Shown: in pieces, positions 20,526-32,506 of the stretch
Numbering within the stretch: the first letter of the stretch is position 1
Layout of the letters: each line of letters starts with the position of its first letter
From: Platerodrilus igneus
Taxonomy: Eukaryota > Arthropoda > Insecta > Coleoptera > Lycidae
DNA: 64,000 nt
Reading direction: 5' to 3'
Assembly: GCA_036346225.1 (NCBI GenBank)
Contig: JARFIW010001104.1
Span: 4,490,001 to 4,554,000 of the forward strand
Translations under genes and position numbers: made by a program
Notes under the pieces: generated by a model
The model's input: the letters and a program-made list of their open reading frames with translations, nothing else
What the model was told of the DNA's origin: nothing
Databases searched by the model: none

Positions 20526-22740
20526 ACTTATTGTTGGGTTTAATTGAATAATTAAAGTAACCCGTGGGTTCTTTAGTATTCCCAAATGGAACCAGTGAAC
20601 TTTAAGGTATGATTTCCTTAAAATGATGGAACGCAACTATCTTCCGACTATGCTAGGGGTCTATTCCTTGGGTAGAGCTTATGAGGATTGGTCGTGGTTC
20701 TTTTTACAAAACATTATTTGCTTACTAGAGCTTGATTTATATCAAAACAGGGGTTTAGGAAGGGCGCCACCAAGTCATTAAGTTTTAAACACAGGGTTTC
20801 TCTAAGGGGGACTTGGAAATTCTTAGAGAGGAATATCGTATTAACTGCTTATGCAGGAGCTGTAAAGAAAATTTAATTAAATTAACAAAGTGAGGACACA
20901 AGAGGTATACTCTTGCTACCTCAAAGAAACTGAAAAGATTAATTATGCACACAATTTTATGAACACAAATTTAGGCTTTTAATTCTGAAAGGGCAATTAA
21001 AGCTTCTTTGTTAAATCGGAGTTACCACTTTTTGCCATTTGTTCATTGACCTGGTTACACTATTTCTGAACTCACTTGTTCAAAATAAAACAATGGATTA
21101 AAAGAATTAAATGTTGATTCTTTAATTAAAAGTTGTTTCTTCATAAAAAAGTTGTATGTATAAAATTTACGTTTAAAAAGGATAATATAATTTCATCTAC
21201 TCTGAGGTAGGACTATGAATTCGAAAGAAATATCAAAAACTTTAAGCGTTTCTTTTACTACAAAAATTAACTCAAATCTATACCAAAAATACCAGACCTT
21301 CTATTCGGCTTACAAATATATATGAAAATATCTAAATTGTCTAATAATTCAATGTTCAAAAGCTGTAATTAAAATTATGCATAAATGAAATTTTAATCAG
21401 AACTCTATGGATTTGCTTAATTTCATTAATAATAATAACTGTTATTACACTGCATTTATATTGGCAATAAAAATTTATCAAAGTCCTGTCTAGTATGTTA
21501 TACAAAATAATAGTAATAGTTCATCATAAAGTTATTTTCTGGTGCAGCCTTGTATCAAAGTTCGCCAAGTGCAGACGTGATGTATGAATAATACAAATTT
21601 CTTACCTCGTTTCAACAGGTGTTGTTTGTGTGATGGCGCTACATCATGTTGGAACAGATGTTTATACATACGGTCCTTGAGCAAACAATTGATGTCGCCT
21701 CCACGTGTTGTACTGCTAATAATCAGCTGCGTGATTCTTGTACCTGACCATATGAGCTTAAAGCGTATTTCCTATACGCACCAACGGGACAAACTAAAAT
21801 CCATTACAACGGTTATCACAAATGTGCAAAACTTCGATGTACATATGTAGATCGTTACCAAAATAATTATCTTCGTGTAGTTGTCCACATAGTTATTTGT
21901 AAATTCATACTAGCAATTTCAAAAAGACCATTATTATTAATTTTCGGACGTTAGATTTAAACCATAAAATTGCTATCTACTTTGCAGAACATTTCCTTAA
22001 AATTTAAAACATACAGTTTCATCGCAGATCATTTCATTAAATCCAACTATTACAGTAAAGTTGAAGGACGGTCATGCTAGACCAATATTTTTTTATCGCT
22101 ACCTTGAAGTATTAAACTATAAACTCGATAATCGTAAATGCAAAGAAAGGATCCATATCATCTTGCAACACAACATTTAAACGGTCTATTTTTTATAAAA
22201 CCAGATAAAACGGAATCATTCTAACAAAGGATTATACGAAGGAGTCTTTAAATGAATTTACAAAAAGATTATTTAAAGGGTATTCATAGGAATATGCAAA
22301 AGAATTTGAAAAAGAAATATTTAAAAGAATTTTTATAGGAGTATGTAGAAGAGTGCTACAACAAAATTATTTAGTTTGTCTAGTAAATTACATTTAACTG
22401 CTTACCATTATTAAAAAGCACTAAGTCAAGTGTTCATTACACTTGAGTTGACGTAAAGCCACACGCAAATTACTTGCCAGAACCTTCAGGTTCCCCATGG
22501 TATCTTCGTGCCAAGTGTTCTAGCTAAAGTAACCGCTGACACATTGTACACGAAATAGGAAATCTGTTTGGCCTTGGTATATTTATACTAATAATTAACG
22601 CCTGATGTTAGCAACCAAACTTGCATCTCTGTATTGCGGTTAGATCACATGATTCCAATACAGATATTTATTTAATTGAAGATGTTTACTGGTATAATAG
22701 ACTAGACAAAAGGTGTATACAACTAATAATTTATTGATGC
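20526..22740. other. Intergenic; possible mariner-like relic near 21600-21720
   Basis: Mostly featureless AT-rich DNA. On the minus strand about 21720-21600 reads DINCLLKDRMYKHLFQHD, followed after the HD by VAPSHKQHLL. The HDxAPSH pattern is that of the second catalytic Asp of mariner/Tc1 transposases. The flanks do not extend the match, so it is only a suspicion. Otherwise I see nothing in this stretch. Confidence 0.3.
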
Positions 22741-22744
22741 TCTG

Positions 22745-23960
22745 CAGTGGTCAAAAAAACTGTTACAATATCCTTAAAATTCATTTTAATGAGTTTGTAT
22801 GCATCGCCTGCCTTTCCTATTTCCATCTTAGTTTGTACCTCTTTGCACTTTTCATCAATCCATTGTTCCTTAGCTGTCCTGCATTTGCAAATTATTTCCT
22901 ATTTTATGGCTTTGTATCTTCGTTTCTTGTTCCTTCTGATCTATTTTTGTATTTTCGTCTTTGTTCTATTAAATTCAGGATATCTTTTGTTATCCATAGT
23001 TTCTTACTTTCTGTCTGTGTATACCTCAGAATATCTCTGGCTGCCGTGTCTATGCTGGATTTAATATTACTCCATTCTGTTTCTACTTCCTTAGCATCAG
23101 AAATTTTCCCGATATATTTCAGCAATTCATTTGGCTTTTTTTCAAATCTTTCGTGGATAAATCTAACTTTTAGTTTCTCAAAGTCAAAGTGCCTTTTTCC
23201 GTTCCTTTTTTTCAAATTTTTAAATTTAAAGGCGGACTTATAATTACGATGATGTGGTCAGTGTTTATATCTGCTTCTGGGTAGCTTCTACAGTCTCTTA
23301 CTTGATTTCTAAACCGCTGTCTAACAAGAATGTAATCTACTTTTATTTTTCATCTATTTCTACTCAGTGCCCTATCTTTTTTTGCATAACTATCCCCCAC
23401 GCACGAATTTGCTTCCTCTAATCCGGTATGAATTACGCTATAGTCTCCGCTCCAAAAATCCCCCGTTTTTGGCCACCGAACTTCGCTGACCCCTACTATG
23501 TCTAGTGCTAACCTATCCATTTCAATTTTTAAGTTCTCTAGCTTAAGTACTTTAACATTCCACGCTCCGATTCGCAGAATGTTCCCAATTCTTTTTTTAA
23601 ATTTTTTGATCACATCCTCTGAAGTAGTCCCCTCCCGATGATCCGAATGGGGGACTATTCTACCTCCGGAATTTTTTACCCCAGAGAATGCCATCATCTT
23701 TAATAACAATTTATGTACACAGTGTACTTATGAGGTAATGTGGTGGTTTCCCGTTGCCTTCCACATCGCGGTAGTGTCTTAGAATGCCATACCGACCCCT
23801 CTGGTTTCTGCCAATCCAAGTACCAAAAACCGCTGTCTTCTTTCGGGAACCTGTCTTAATCTGGTTCCTCACTAAAGACCCTCCTACTTTGGTTGAACCT
23901 GTAGTTTGGCTCTTTAGGCCACTGAAATGCTGAAGCCATTCACCCGTTCTAGTAATCTAA
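22745..23960 (-). mobile_element. RTE-A copy 4, 5' half
   Basis: Minus-strand copy retaining the 5' UTR (about 23960-23710) and endonuclease start (RIGNILRIGAWNV, DIVGVSEVRWPKTGDFWSG at 23709-23350). After a deletion come the post-endonuclease linker (LKVRFIHERFEKKPNELLKY, RDILRYTQ, WITKDILNLIEQRRKYKNR at 23215-22904) and decayed codons to about 22745, where it is truncated. It supplies the family A 5' region missing from the copy at 6226. Non-functional. Confidence 0.8.
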
Positions 23961-24894
23961 AACTTCTTCAAGATGCATGTCCATTCGAAAAGGCAAGTAC
24001 TTACATTGCTGAAGAAATTTATTATCAGTTAATTTTGAAGAAAACTGTTTTGATGACTAGAACCTGATAAAAACTATTAAAATAGAAAAAAAGAAAAACG
24101 TTAACGAATGCGAAAATGACAATGTTATTTACATACAATATTACGATCAACTTAGTATGTACACTGTTGCCATAGCAAATTTTTACCAAACAAATAGCTG
24201 TATTTATTTATCAGTGAAAACAAGTACATGTTTTGATGTTATATGATGGTCTGGATCTATTTCGTGAACTTATGTATTTCTATATATTGTAAGCATAAAC
24301 GAAAACCTTCGAAGCAATATTTTATTTTACGCAATGAATGGGGTGTTTGTGACGATGAATTAAAACTATATTGTTAGCAGGATTGTTCATAGGCCATACT
24401 GTAAAATGCATAATCTTGTCGTTTAAAGCTTATTTGAACCTATTGGGCATATGACATCACCGCCATCCGACAATATTTCTATTCTACATAATTATTTGGG
24501 TTCACATGTGACACGTAACGAATCCTATACCATTTTTTACTGCAAATAATAAAATAGTAGTTTTGATTTTTAATGTATTTTTAATAACTTTATAAAATTT
24601 ATTTTTATTTGTGGAAGTTTGTCAAAGGGCTCATTTATAAATCAAATTTACTGCAATGATATTTTAAACTATTTTCTAGCTTGGTTCGGGGATGTGTAGT
24701 ATCAAATCCTTTCGGCGAAATCGTTATGACAAAACAAATTGACAAGATATCATGCGATCAAGAGGAAAACTACAATCATATTTCTTAAAGTATCAAAAAA
24801 ATGTATTTACTTCTGCATTGATTAAATGCAGGAGCAATAGGCGCCGTTTTTATCACAAATCTTTACAATTCACCAACCACATGAAATCAAAAAC
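23961..24894. other. Intergenic, no gene seen
   Basis: AT-rich spacer between the RTE-A fragment and the duplicated gene block. No coding signal, repeat or RNA structure recognised. Confidence 0.5.
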
Positions 24895-25490
24895 AATTAA
24901 AAATAACTAGAACCTCACTGCCACCTGTAAATTTGACTCGGCGTTCATAATGCAGCAGAATTAAAATAAACATTAAAACCAGATCGACCTAAGTGCATCT
25001 TAATTATACGTTATAAACCACAATTTTTTTACTGGAAGAATTAATTCCTGTATCAACTAAGAACCATGGATTCCTAATTTTTTGCTTGTATATATAGTTT
25101 AAAGAACATCAACAGGTTCCAATCATGCGTGAGGTAGGTAGTTCCCCGTTTTGGTTAGTATTCACATTATTAAAACTTGTTATGCAGCTTTTGGAAGACA
25201 TGTAAGTAGAATCTTAAAATACAAGACTAGTTGAAATCATTAATATTAAATTCTGCTATTCTAATAACCGTAAAATTAAACTGCCACATTAATTATCATA
25301 TCCAATCCTAAGAAAATAAAGTAGAATTTATTCAAATAATTGGTACACTCATCCCACAATAACCATCTTTTCGATACCGTTGGTAACTTCAATAATGACG
25401 TCTCTTTTTGTGGATATTCCACGGTTTCCTGTTTTATTCATCGTTTTCTTAAAACGCGCTTTCAGGCAATGATTTGCAGTTCGGTGGGGT

Positions 25491-25498
25491 TATAAAAG
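25491..25498 (+). promoter_or_regulatory. TATA box of gene 2
   Basis: TATAAAAG lies 88 bases before the ATG. An initiator-like acagttt at about 25521 fits a start site about 30 bases downstream and a 5' UTR of roughly 58 bases. The segment is conserved in the paralogue (49065-49072), so it is likely the core promoter. Confidence 0.8.
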
Positions 25499-25578
25499 TG
25501 GTCACTAGAAATATTTTGCAACAGTTTTAGAAGCACCAGTTCAAGAGTAAGAAAGAGTCAATAAACAATTGTAGTATA

Positions 25579-28500
25579 ATGGCGCTCATAAACTTGAAAT
25601 GGGTAAGTTGGTAGGTTATAGTTTTTACCATTAATGCACATTATCTTGTGAGTAGCACTTGCAGTATATTATTCATGAAAAAATTGCAAATAATAAGGTT
25701 ACTTGTTTCCTCAAATTGACATATAAAATGTTTTTTTTACTTCGGTCCCCAAATAATTTCAAGGATTATCCAAAATAATTATTTTTAGTCGTTGTCAAGG
25801 TCTTCGATTTGGAAAGGCTAGTATTTTGTAATTAAATTGCATGTTTTGAATTGACCTCTAAATAACAGGTTCATAAGATTTGACTTAACTATAGGTTAAC
25901 ATCCTCTGGTATACAAATTTGATCCATTTTTCTTAGGAATGTATCCGATAAAAATATTTGCATCTTATCTGTTTTACAAACCTTACGTCTATGAAAATTT
26001 TGGGCAAATTTTTTAACTGGAAATGAATACCTTTTCGGTCCAAAAACAGAAAAAGATATTTTACAGATTAATAGTTTGAAAATATAGCTTTTTGTCTTAG
26101 TGTGGCCTAAAAAAATATTTTTTTACGAAAAAAGAGGCTGAATTACTAACCAAATACAATTTTCTAACATGTCGAAATATGTTGCTTAGCATACCAAAGA
26201 AATTGCTTTTAATAAATAATAAAGTACAATGAAGATCAAATCTTATATAAATTTTAATAAGGTATTAGTAATTTGAAAATGTGATATTCTAATTCAGCTG
26301 CAAAAATGTCATTGATTTTCTGAATCTTTGCTTTGTAGATGTTAGAAGCTTTGGTGCGAATTTCAGTTCAAAATTTAAAGAAACCTTATGGTTTGTATTG
26401 AGTCAAATTGAAATCATTTCGAAATAAAATAATCCTCTTTAAATATTTTAGAAATTACCACCAATGACTAGAAACGTGATTCGCATAGATCAACACAATG
26501 GTAACCTGAAAATTCCTGCAAATGGCCATATATTCAAAAATTGTAAAATTTGACTTCAGCACAAGATAACCATTCCCCAACTTAGCGTTTTTATGTTTAC
26601 CGAAATTAAATATATAAACAAGTAGAATGCAAAATTTCACAAAAATGAGCACCTATCTAAGGCAGAAAATTATGTGGAAAACACGGCAGGAAAAGACTAT
26701 TAAATTAATAACTTTAACGTTTTAAAGTCCCTAAATTGGAACGCTAGCAGTAACGACATTTATTATACGTCGTTCAAAATTTTAACACGTTCGACTTGTA
26801 GTCCATAAATCCTTTCAATTATTTATCACGTTGCGTTCAATTGTGATTTTTTTTATTGTAAAACCGATTTTCCCTTTCCTATAACTATCATAATATAGAA
26901 ATACCTTGAACAGTAAATGATACTTTTCTCTATTAATCACTTAAATTAGTGAGTTTGTCATACAAATATATAACCTTTGTAGCAGGAGGGTCTATACAAA
27001 TTTCCCTGACAACGTTAGGAAGAATTTATGATTAATTTAATTTACTAGCAATGCATGTAATTTTTCAAGCTAACTGGTACTTTTAATTTTGCGGTTTAGT
27101 ATGGGAAACCGAGACGGATTTGTTATTTTCAAATAGAGCAAAATTGTAACATAAATACTAAACCAATTATTCAGCTTCCTTTTTATATGCTAAAAGGTTG
27201 AAAGAACGAGTTTTCTTAATAAATCTTTTTATTTTTCGGTACCATATGTCTAAACAAAAAAATAAATTTTTATCAAAAGAATACGAGAACTCTTCTTGGT
27301 CAAGTCGTTCAAAATCACAATGAAAACACACATGTCTTTTTCTTTTACTTACACCGTTGTAAGAGGAAAATTTATATATACTGTATGTAAATAATTCAAT
27401 TTATGTAACTCCATTCGAAAACAGCACTAAAGAATATAAATAAACACACATAGGTTGCTAGAATGTTTTGAGAATTACAGCCTTAAATTGATATATTTAA
27501 AACCCAAAAATGAAAGCATTTTGAAGTAGCATAAAAAATTTAAAATATTATTTCTGCGCTACCTACAATTTTTGATATTTCAATTCACTTATTTTACCTT
27601 AAATATTGTTTTACATACAAAATTAATATTTTTCTCTTATGTATGTGTGAATTAAGATCTGGTATAATATTTTTTTGAGAATACTATTTTTGTGTTCTTT
27701 CAGTAAATACGTTGCATATAAATAAACTAGAGAGGTGCTTATAAAGCTGAAATATAATCAGATAAAAACGCTACAGAACAGAACAATGTAGTTGTTTTCT
27801 TTCTGTAAGAGTCATACGCGACATTTTAACAGTAGACACAGGACTATCGCAACGAAAAATGAAAGGCAGATTTTATTGGCGCTAATAAAAAACAAATCAA
27901 AGCAAAGTCAATGTATCATTTGCAAAAACCACAAATTCCCATCCTTCTGTTGTTCTACAACCATAAATTTCATCTTACATGTATTTAAAATTGCAAAATT
28001 TTGCATGATGTTTTTGCTAATTTGTTTCTTGAATAAACTGTAAATTAAACTAATTATTTTTAGGTCTTACTGACGTACTTATTGAATTCGCTGTTCGTTA
28101 ATGGTGGTGTTATAACTCCAAACATACATTTAGATAAACAGCTACATGAATTAGAACAACACAAAGATCACGCAATTCATGAATTAGAACACCATACTGC
28201 AAAGAAAGTCCATGAGATAGAACACCAAAAACAAGCAGAAAAGCATCATGTTATAGAACACGAACATGCCGTCAAACATGATATTGAAAACCGGTACAAA
28301 CTTAATCAACATCTTGCTCTAAAACATGAAATCGAACTTAAAATTCACGAACTGGAGAAGCACCAACATGAACTAGAACACCATACCGGCCACGCTATTC
28401 ATGATTTAGAGCGTATAAAACACGAACTGGAACAAAAACGTCATGAACTGGAACTTCACACTGGACACAAACTGCATGATTTGGAGAAACAAAAGCAGAA

Positions 28501-28897
28501 CTTGGCAATTAAGAAGCACGAAATAGAAAAGCATATTGATCACAAATTGCATGATATTGAACATCATAAACTTGAGGAACACAAACGGTTGGCAGAGCAT
28601 GAACACGCCATAAAACACCATGTTGATCATGACCTTCATGATTTGGAACATCACAAACACGATCTTGATCTCAAGCACCAGGCAGATGTACATCATCAAC
28701 ACATTTTAGAACACGATCACGCGCTAGGACACAAGCTTCATGATCTAGATTATCATAAGTATATCCTTGAAAAAGACCATGCTTTCAAACATCATGTAGA
28801 CCATAAATATCATGACTTGGATCACCACATTGACCATAAGCTTCACGAACATGTCCCAATTGTTCCACCAATTAAACACGACATTCATCACTTCTAA
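25579..28897 (+). CDS. Secreted His-rich helical repeat protein, gene 2; join(25579..25602,28064..28897)
   Basis: Exon 1 is only 24 bases (MALINLKW) and ends at a GTAAGT donor (25603). Exon 2 begins after tttttag at 28063 and continues in phase 0 (VLLTYLLNSLFVNGG), so the two exons together make the signal peptide. The 285-residue product then has about 66 His. It follows a 25-residue period of 7+11+7, for example HELEKHQ, HELEHHTGHAI, HDLERIK. Hydrophobic Leu/Ile recur at heptad and hendecad spacing, which predicts a continuous amphipathic helix or coiled coil, with His and acidic residues on the exposed faces. The C-terminus VPIVPPIKHDIHHF is Pro-containing. There is no known enzymatic motif. 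About 94% of residues match gene 3 over exon 2. I do not recognise the family; metal binding and an extracellular structural role are inference. Confidence 0.88.
25603..28063 (+). other. Intron of gene 2
   Basis: A 2461-base GT..AG intron with GTAAGT donor and a T-rich acceptor (aattatttttag). It matches the 2530-base intron of gene 3 along its length and holds no transposon or embedded gene that I can see. Confidence 0.85.
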
Positions 28898-29084
28898 ACT
28901 ACACTTAAAAATGACATTTCTACCAAGTCATATTTTTTAAAAGAAATAACCAATGGTCATTCAAGAATGTGTTTTTACAATGATCCGAATCATTTATTAT
29001 TTGCTTTGTACATTTTGGCACCATGTTTCAGTGTAGAAGTTGACTATAAAATTGTATCAATTTGTGAAATTTTTTAATGATGTA

Positions 29085-29090
29085 AATAAA
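29085..29090 (+). promoter_or_regulatory. Poly(A) signal of gene 2
   Basis: AATAAA 188 bases after the stop codon, inside gatgtaaataaatga, which is conserved in gene 3 (52732-52737). Confidence 0.75.
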
Positions 29091-29145
29091 TGAACACATC
29101 CGATTTTTTACTCAATGATGTTTTTATAATGCTAGATCTAGTATA

Positions 29146-29646
29146 TGGTGGGCAAATGGCGCCTCGCGGTCTACATGCGACCCGCCACAGGGGAGGTTTT
29201 GTGGCTTTGTTGGTTCCAGTAAGACTAATAAGCCCAAGGTGCTGGGTTTAATTCCCGGCATGTACCGCTCAAAAAATGTAAGGTGAGCATTTTTTACAAA
29301 AATACAGCCCACCCCCCTCTCGGATGACAGGTATAATGTTGGTTCCGCATGTAAATGTTGTAACGCATCTTAAAGATCCCTTTTACTTGGAATAGCAAAG
29401 GCTCAGCAAAATTCAAAATTTCTATGTAAAAAGAACTCTCCTCCTGACCAATGTAGTATATTTGATTGAAGCATTGGAGAATCAAATGTAGAGTCCGCCA
29501 CAACAGTCAGTAAAATCCTCCTTGAACCAGATGTACTTCCTATTTGCGTATCGTATTTTTCACTAAAACGGCTAAAAGGTGTGACCCTCAACTAACTTTA
29601 GCTCTCACAAACTGGCCCCCGTGTCAAAGCAACTGCCCTCCCCTAA
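29146..29646. mobile_element. hAT-like non-autonomous element, copy 1, with SINE inside
   Basis: Begins tggtgggcaaatggc and a gcggtctacatgcgacccgcc run, the look of hAT-type termini (CAGNGGTGGGCAAAC...GGCCCGC). It ends aactgccctccccta. The flanking ctagtata (29138-29145) and cttagtatg (29647-29655) are a worn 8-bp target duplication, perfect in the sister copy (52801-53810). It carries a SINE and no transposase. Confidence 0.55.
29170..29491 (+). mobile_element. tRNA-derived SINE, copy 3
   Basis: Same family as the SINEs at 9.0-9.6 kb, here on the plus strand. A B-box-like gggtttaattccc lies at about 29245-29257, then the body with gcgagca-like, cttaaagatcccttttac and aaaattcaaaatttctatg blocks, ending near gagaatcaaatgta. 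It sits inside the hAT-like element. Confidence 0.6.
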
Positions 29647-29775
29647 CTTAGTATGCACAACAAAATTATGCAGCGATACTTCAATAACCGTCAACAATAG
29701 AGAAAAGTCGACAAATAATCAATTTTGAATATCATCCAATACTCCAAGCGCACCTTACACGAGAAACACTATTTA

Positions 29776-31528
29776 TGTATTAAGAACTGGCAACACTGGT
29801 ATTGCCAGGTGAAATCTGAAATTGTTATCGTAAAGTTCGATATTTTTGAGATTATAGGTACACAAAACTTTTTACGTGCGAGCACTATTTGTGTTTTTTG
29901 CAGTGTTTAAAATTTCATCTCGGCCAAAATATGGAAATAACTCGCGAAAATTTTTGAGCTATGGTTTATTATGACTTTCGACGTGGTCTAACTCAAAAAT
30001 ATTGCATCAATCAACTGAATTCAAGTTTTGGTGATGAAGCGCTATCCACAGCCACTGTATATCGCTGGTACACTGAATTCAAACGTGGACGTAGTTCGCT
30101 TACGGACAAAGTTAAAGAAGGTCGTCCAAAAGCGATCGTTGTGCTAGAAAATATCGATGCTGTGGGAAAATTAATTGAAGAAGATCGTCATGTGACATAT
30201 CAGGAAATCGTGAGATGTTCAAGCATTAGTATGACCACCATACATAAGATTTTGCACGAGCATTTGTGTGTTCGGAAGAAGTATGCGCGTTGGATTTCAC
30301 ATTCGTTGACAGATGCTCAAAAAATGCTCGTGTCAATTGGTGCCGTAAAATGATTTCAAAATACAAAAGCGGTATACAACATCGTCCCAGGTGACGAGTC
30401 GTGGATTTATGGGTATGATCCAGAAAGAAAAGGCCAGTCGGTTTCAATGTGAAGCAAAGCTAACAAAAGTTGTTCGTTCTTGAAGCGTTGAGGCAAATGG
30501 TGGCGTTTTTCTTCACGAAAACGTTTGGAGATGAACCGCCGTCTACAGCCACTCTGTATCGCTGGTACACTGAATGCAAACGTGGACGTAGTTTGCTCAC
30601 GGGCGAAGTTAAAGAAGGTCGTCCAAAACCGGTCGTTGTGCCGGAAAATATCGCTGCTGTGGGAAAACTAATTGAAAAAGATCGTCATGTGACATATCAA
30701 GAAATCGAGACATGTTTAAGCATTAGTATGACCAGCATACATAAGATTTTGCACGAACATTTGTGTGTTCGGAAATTGTGTACGCGGTAGATTCCACATT
30801 TGTTGACAGATGCTCAAAAAAATGCTCGTGTCGATTGGTGCCGTAAAATGATTTTAAAATACAACTGTGGTGCATCCAAAGCGGTATACAACATCGTCAC
30901 AGTTTACGAGACGTGGATTTATGCGTAAGAGCCAGAAAGAAGAGGCCAGTCGGCAGTTTGGATGTTTCAATGTGCAGCAAAGCCAACAAAAGTTGTTCGT
31001 TGTCGAAGCGTTAAGAAGCAAATGATGGCTTTTTTCTTCATGAAAACCGGTCCTGTGGCAACTGTGGCTCTCGTAAATCAAAAGACCGTTAATTCAGCGT
31101 GGTATACGTCCATTTGTTTGCCTGAAGTTTTTGGTAAATTGAGAGAAACCTACCCAAAACGGCGAATCATTTTGCATCATTACAATGCGAGCTCACACAC
31201 ATCACATGCAACAAACGAGTATTTGGACACGCAAAAGATTGAATTGATGGGTCATCCGCCTAACAGCCCCGACTTGGCACCCAATGACTTCTTCTTGTTT
31301 CCAGTAATTAAAGATAAACTGCGTGCACAACGATTTTCATCGCCTGAAAAAGCGGCTAAGGCCTTCAAAACGCATGTTTAAAGCTACCATCTTTTGACTG
31401 GACAAAGTGCTTTGAACGGTGGTTCAATCGCATGCAAAAGTGTATGGATCTTAAAGGCGATTATTTTGAAAAACAATAAAAGTATTTTTCATCAAATTCA
31501 TTTGTTTATTCTTTCTATTCTCAATACA
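29776..31528 (+). mobile_element. Composite mariner (SETMAR-type family) with internal duplication
   Basis: Short inverted ends match (tgtattaagaac at 29776; reverse of gttctcaataca-like at 31528) and are flanked by TA (29774-29775, 31529-31530). Length 1753 bp exceeds the usual 1.3 kb because about 507 bp (30027-30533) are repeated at 30534-31045. The sister duplication block at about 53.9 kb lacks the insertion, so it arrived after the block duplicated or was lost there. Confidence 0.8.
29931..31440 (+). pseudogene. Mariner transposase, duplicated and inactive
   Basis: ATG at 29931 (MEITRENF) is followed by a TGA, then an HTH-rich N-terminus (FGDEALSTATVYRWYTEFKR), VTYQEIV and IHKILHEHL, then GDESWIYGYDPE with the first catalytic Asp. 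At about 30533 the gene jumps back to FGDEPPSTATLYRW and runs through to LAPNDFFLFP. In this second pass the first Asp box reads VYETWIY (Asp to Tyr) and the second reads HHYNASSH (Asp to Tyr). The third Asp (APND) remains. Several stops follow. Family knowledge: DD34D mariners annotated as SETMAR-like in insects. Confidence 0.85.
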
Positions 31529-31800
31529 TAAATATGAACAGCAATCTTCACTTGGCACAACAGCTGTGTACAAGGCTGATAGGAAGCAGGTTCGCATCAA
31601 CATTTCAATATAGCCAACCAAACGAGTTTTCAGTTACCTTAGCACTACATAACGTTAAGCTTGGAGAATATATCACGGTAACTATTATAAATTCAAATGC
31701 ATTTCATTATTTAACGAATGCGGAGTATCTTCTGCAGGCTATAAAACCAAAATAGAAACAAAAAGTTTCCACGTATGTCCAACTACAGTACCGTAATATT

Positions 31801-32185
31801 TGATAGCTAGCTTTTGCTTCGATAGTTGAGAGGTACGAAGGGAGACTATTCGCGTATCTTCTCTGAGAGCGATGGCGGAAGCGGTTCGGGATGGACTCCG
31901 TTCGACAGTGAATTAAGTTTTACATCTGGTGGACTAGATTTCTTGACGGAAAATGGAACATTTTCGGAGAAAATGCTTTTTTTCCAAAAACTACTATAAC
32001 ATTAGATAGCTGGCTTTCACACCGATAGTTAAGAGGTGCGATGGGAGACTAAACGCGTATTTCCTTTGAGAGGGTAGGGGTAGTGGGTAAGGAAAGGCAT
32101 CGTTCGACGGGGAATTAAGTTTTACATCTTGTACGCTAGATTTCCTGACGAAAAACGGAATATTTTTAGAGAAAAGCTTTTTGCA
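31801..32185 (+). repeat. Tandem 203-bp repeat, 2 copies
   Basis: Unit 1 starts at gatagctagcttttgcttcg (31802) and unit 2 at gatagctggctttcacaccg (32005). Both carry ggagactaNNcgcgtat, gttcgac(a/g)g(t/g)gaattaag and the tttacatct..ctagatttc block. They directly precede a Maverick integrase remnant and may belong to its terminal region, which is inference. Confidence 0.75.
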
Positions 32186-32506
32186 CATACTGGTGCTACA
32201 AGTCGAAGGAGCTTACTACTTAAAATTGGAGATGCAGTGCGAATATTTAAATATGAGACTCTTTTTGATAAAGGGTTTTTACGCAACTGGACTACGAAAT
32301 TATTTAAAATGATGCGAATTCAATAGGATTTAAACGATAAACGAATTTGGGGTGCCTTCTACAAGGAAGAGCTGCAGGTTACGAATTCTCCAAATACTTA
32401 TTTCGTGGAAAAAGTATTGCGAAAACGCAACAAGGGGCGAGGGTTGCTGGTTAAATATTATAGTATGGAGGAAACTGGATTAATTCCGGCAACAGATTTA
32501 CTTTAA
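32186..32506 (+). pseudogene. Maverick/Polinton integrase C-terminal remnant
   Basis: The first frame (to 32326) reads LKIGDAVRIFKYETLFDKGF, NWTTKLFKM. After a shift the next frame reads GAFYKEELQV, TYFVEKVLRKRNKGRG and ends near PATDLL. This is the pattern of the C-terminal SH3-like and chromodomain-like tail of Maverick/Polinton retroviral-type integrases in insects. Isolated and broken; described only. Confidence 0.65.

Larger units (their letters stand above)
24895..31583 (+). repeat. Segmental duplication block, unit 1 (contains gene 2)
   Basis: This block aligns with 48475-53975. Shared landmarks outside the gene include ccaatcatgcg(t/g)gaggtag at about 25120 versus 48700, the promoter, the whole intron, the 3' UTR, a hAT-like element with SINE, and acttggcacaacagctgtgtac at about 31551 versus 53945. 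Unit 1 is longer because a mariner (29776-31528) is inserted only here, though the hAT-like insertion is longer in unit 2. Confidence 0.85.

Noticed and set aside
21584..21850. Plus-strand 88-codon Cys-containing frame as a gene
   Set aside because: No signal, domain or exon context; the opposite strand has a weak mariner-like motif that explains it at least as well.
28406..28702. Minus-strand hydrophobic frame opposite gene 2
   Set aside because: Antisense of His (CAT/CAC) and Glu/Lys codons gives Met, Val, Phe and Leu; no independent support.
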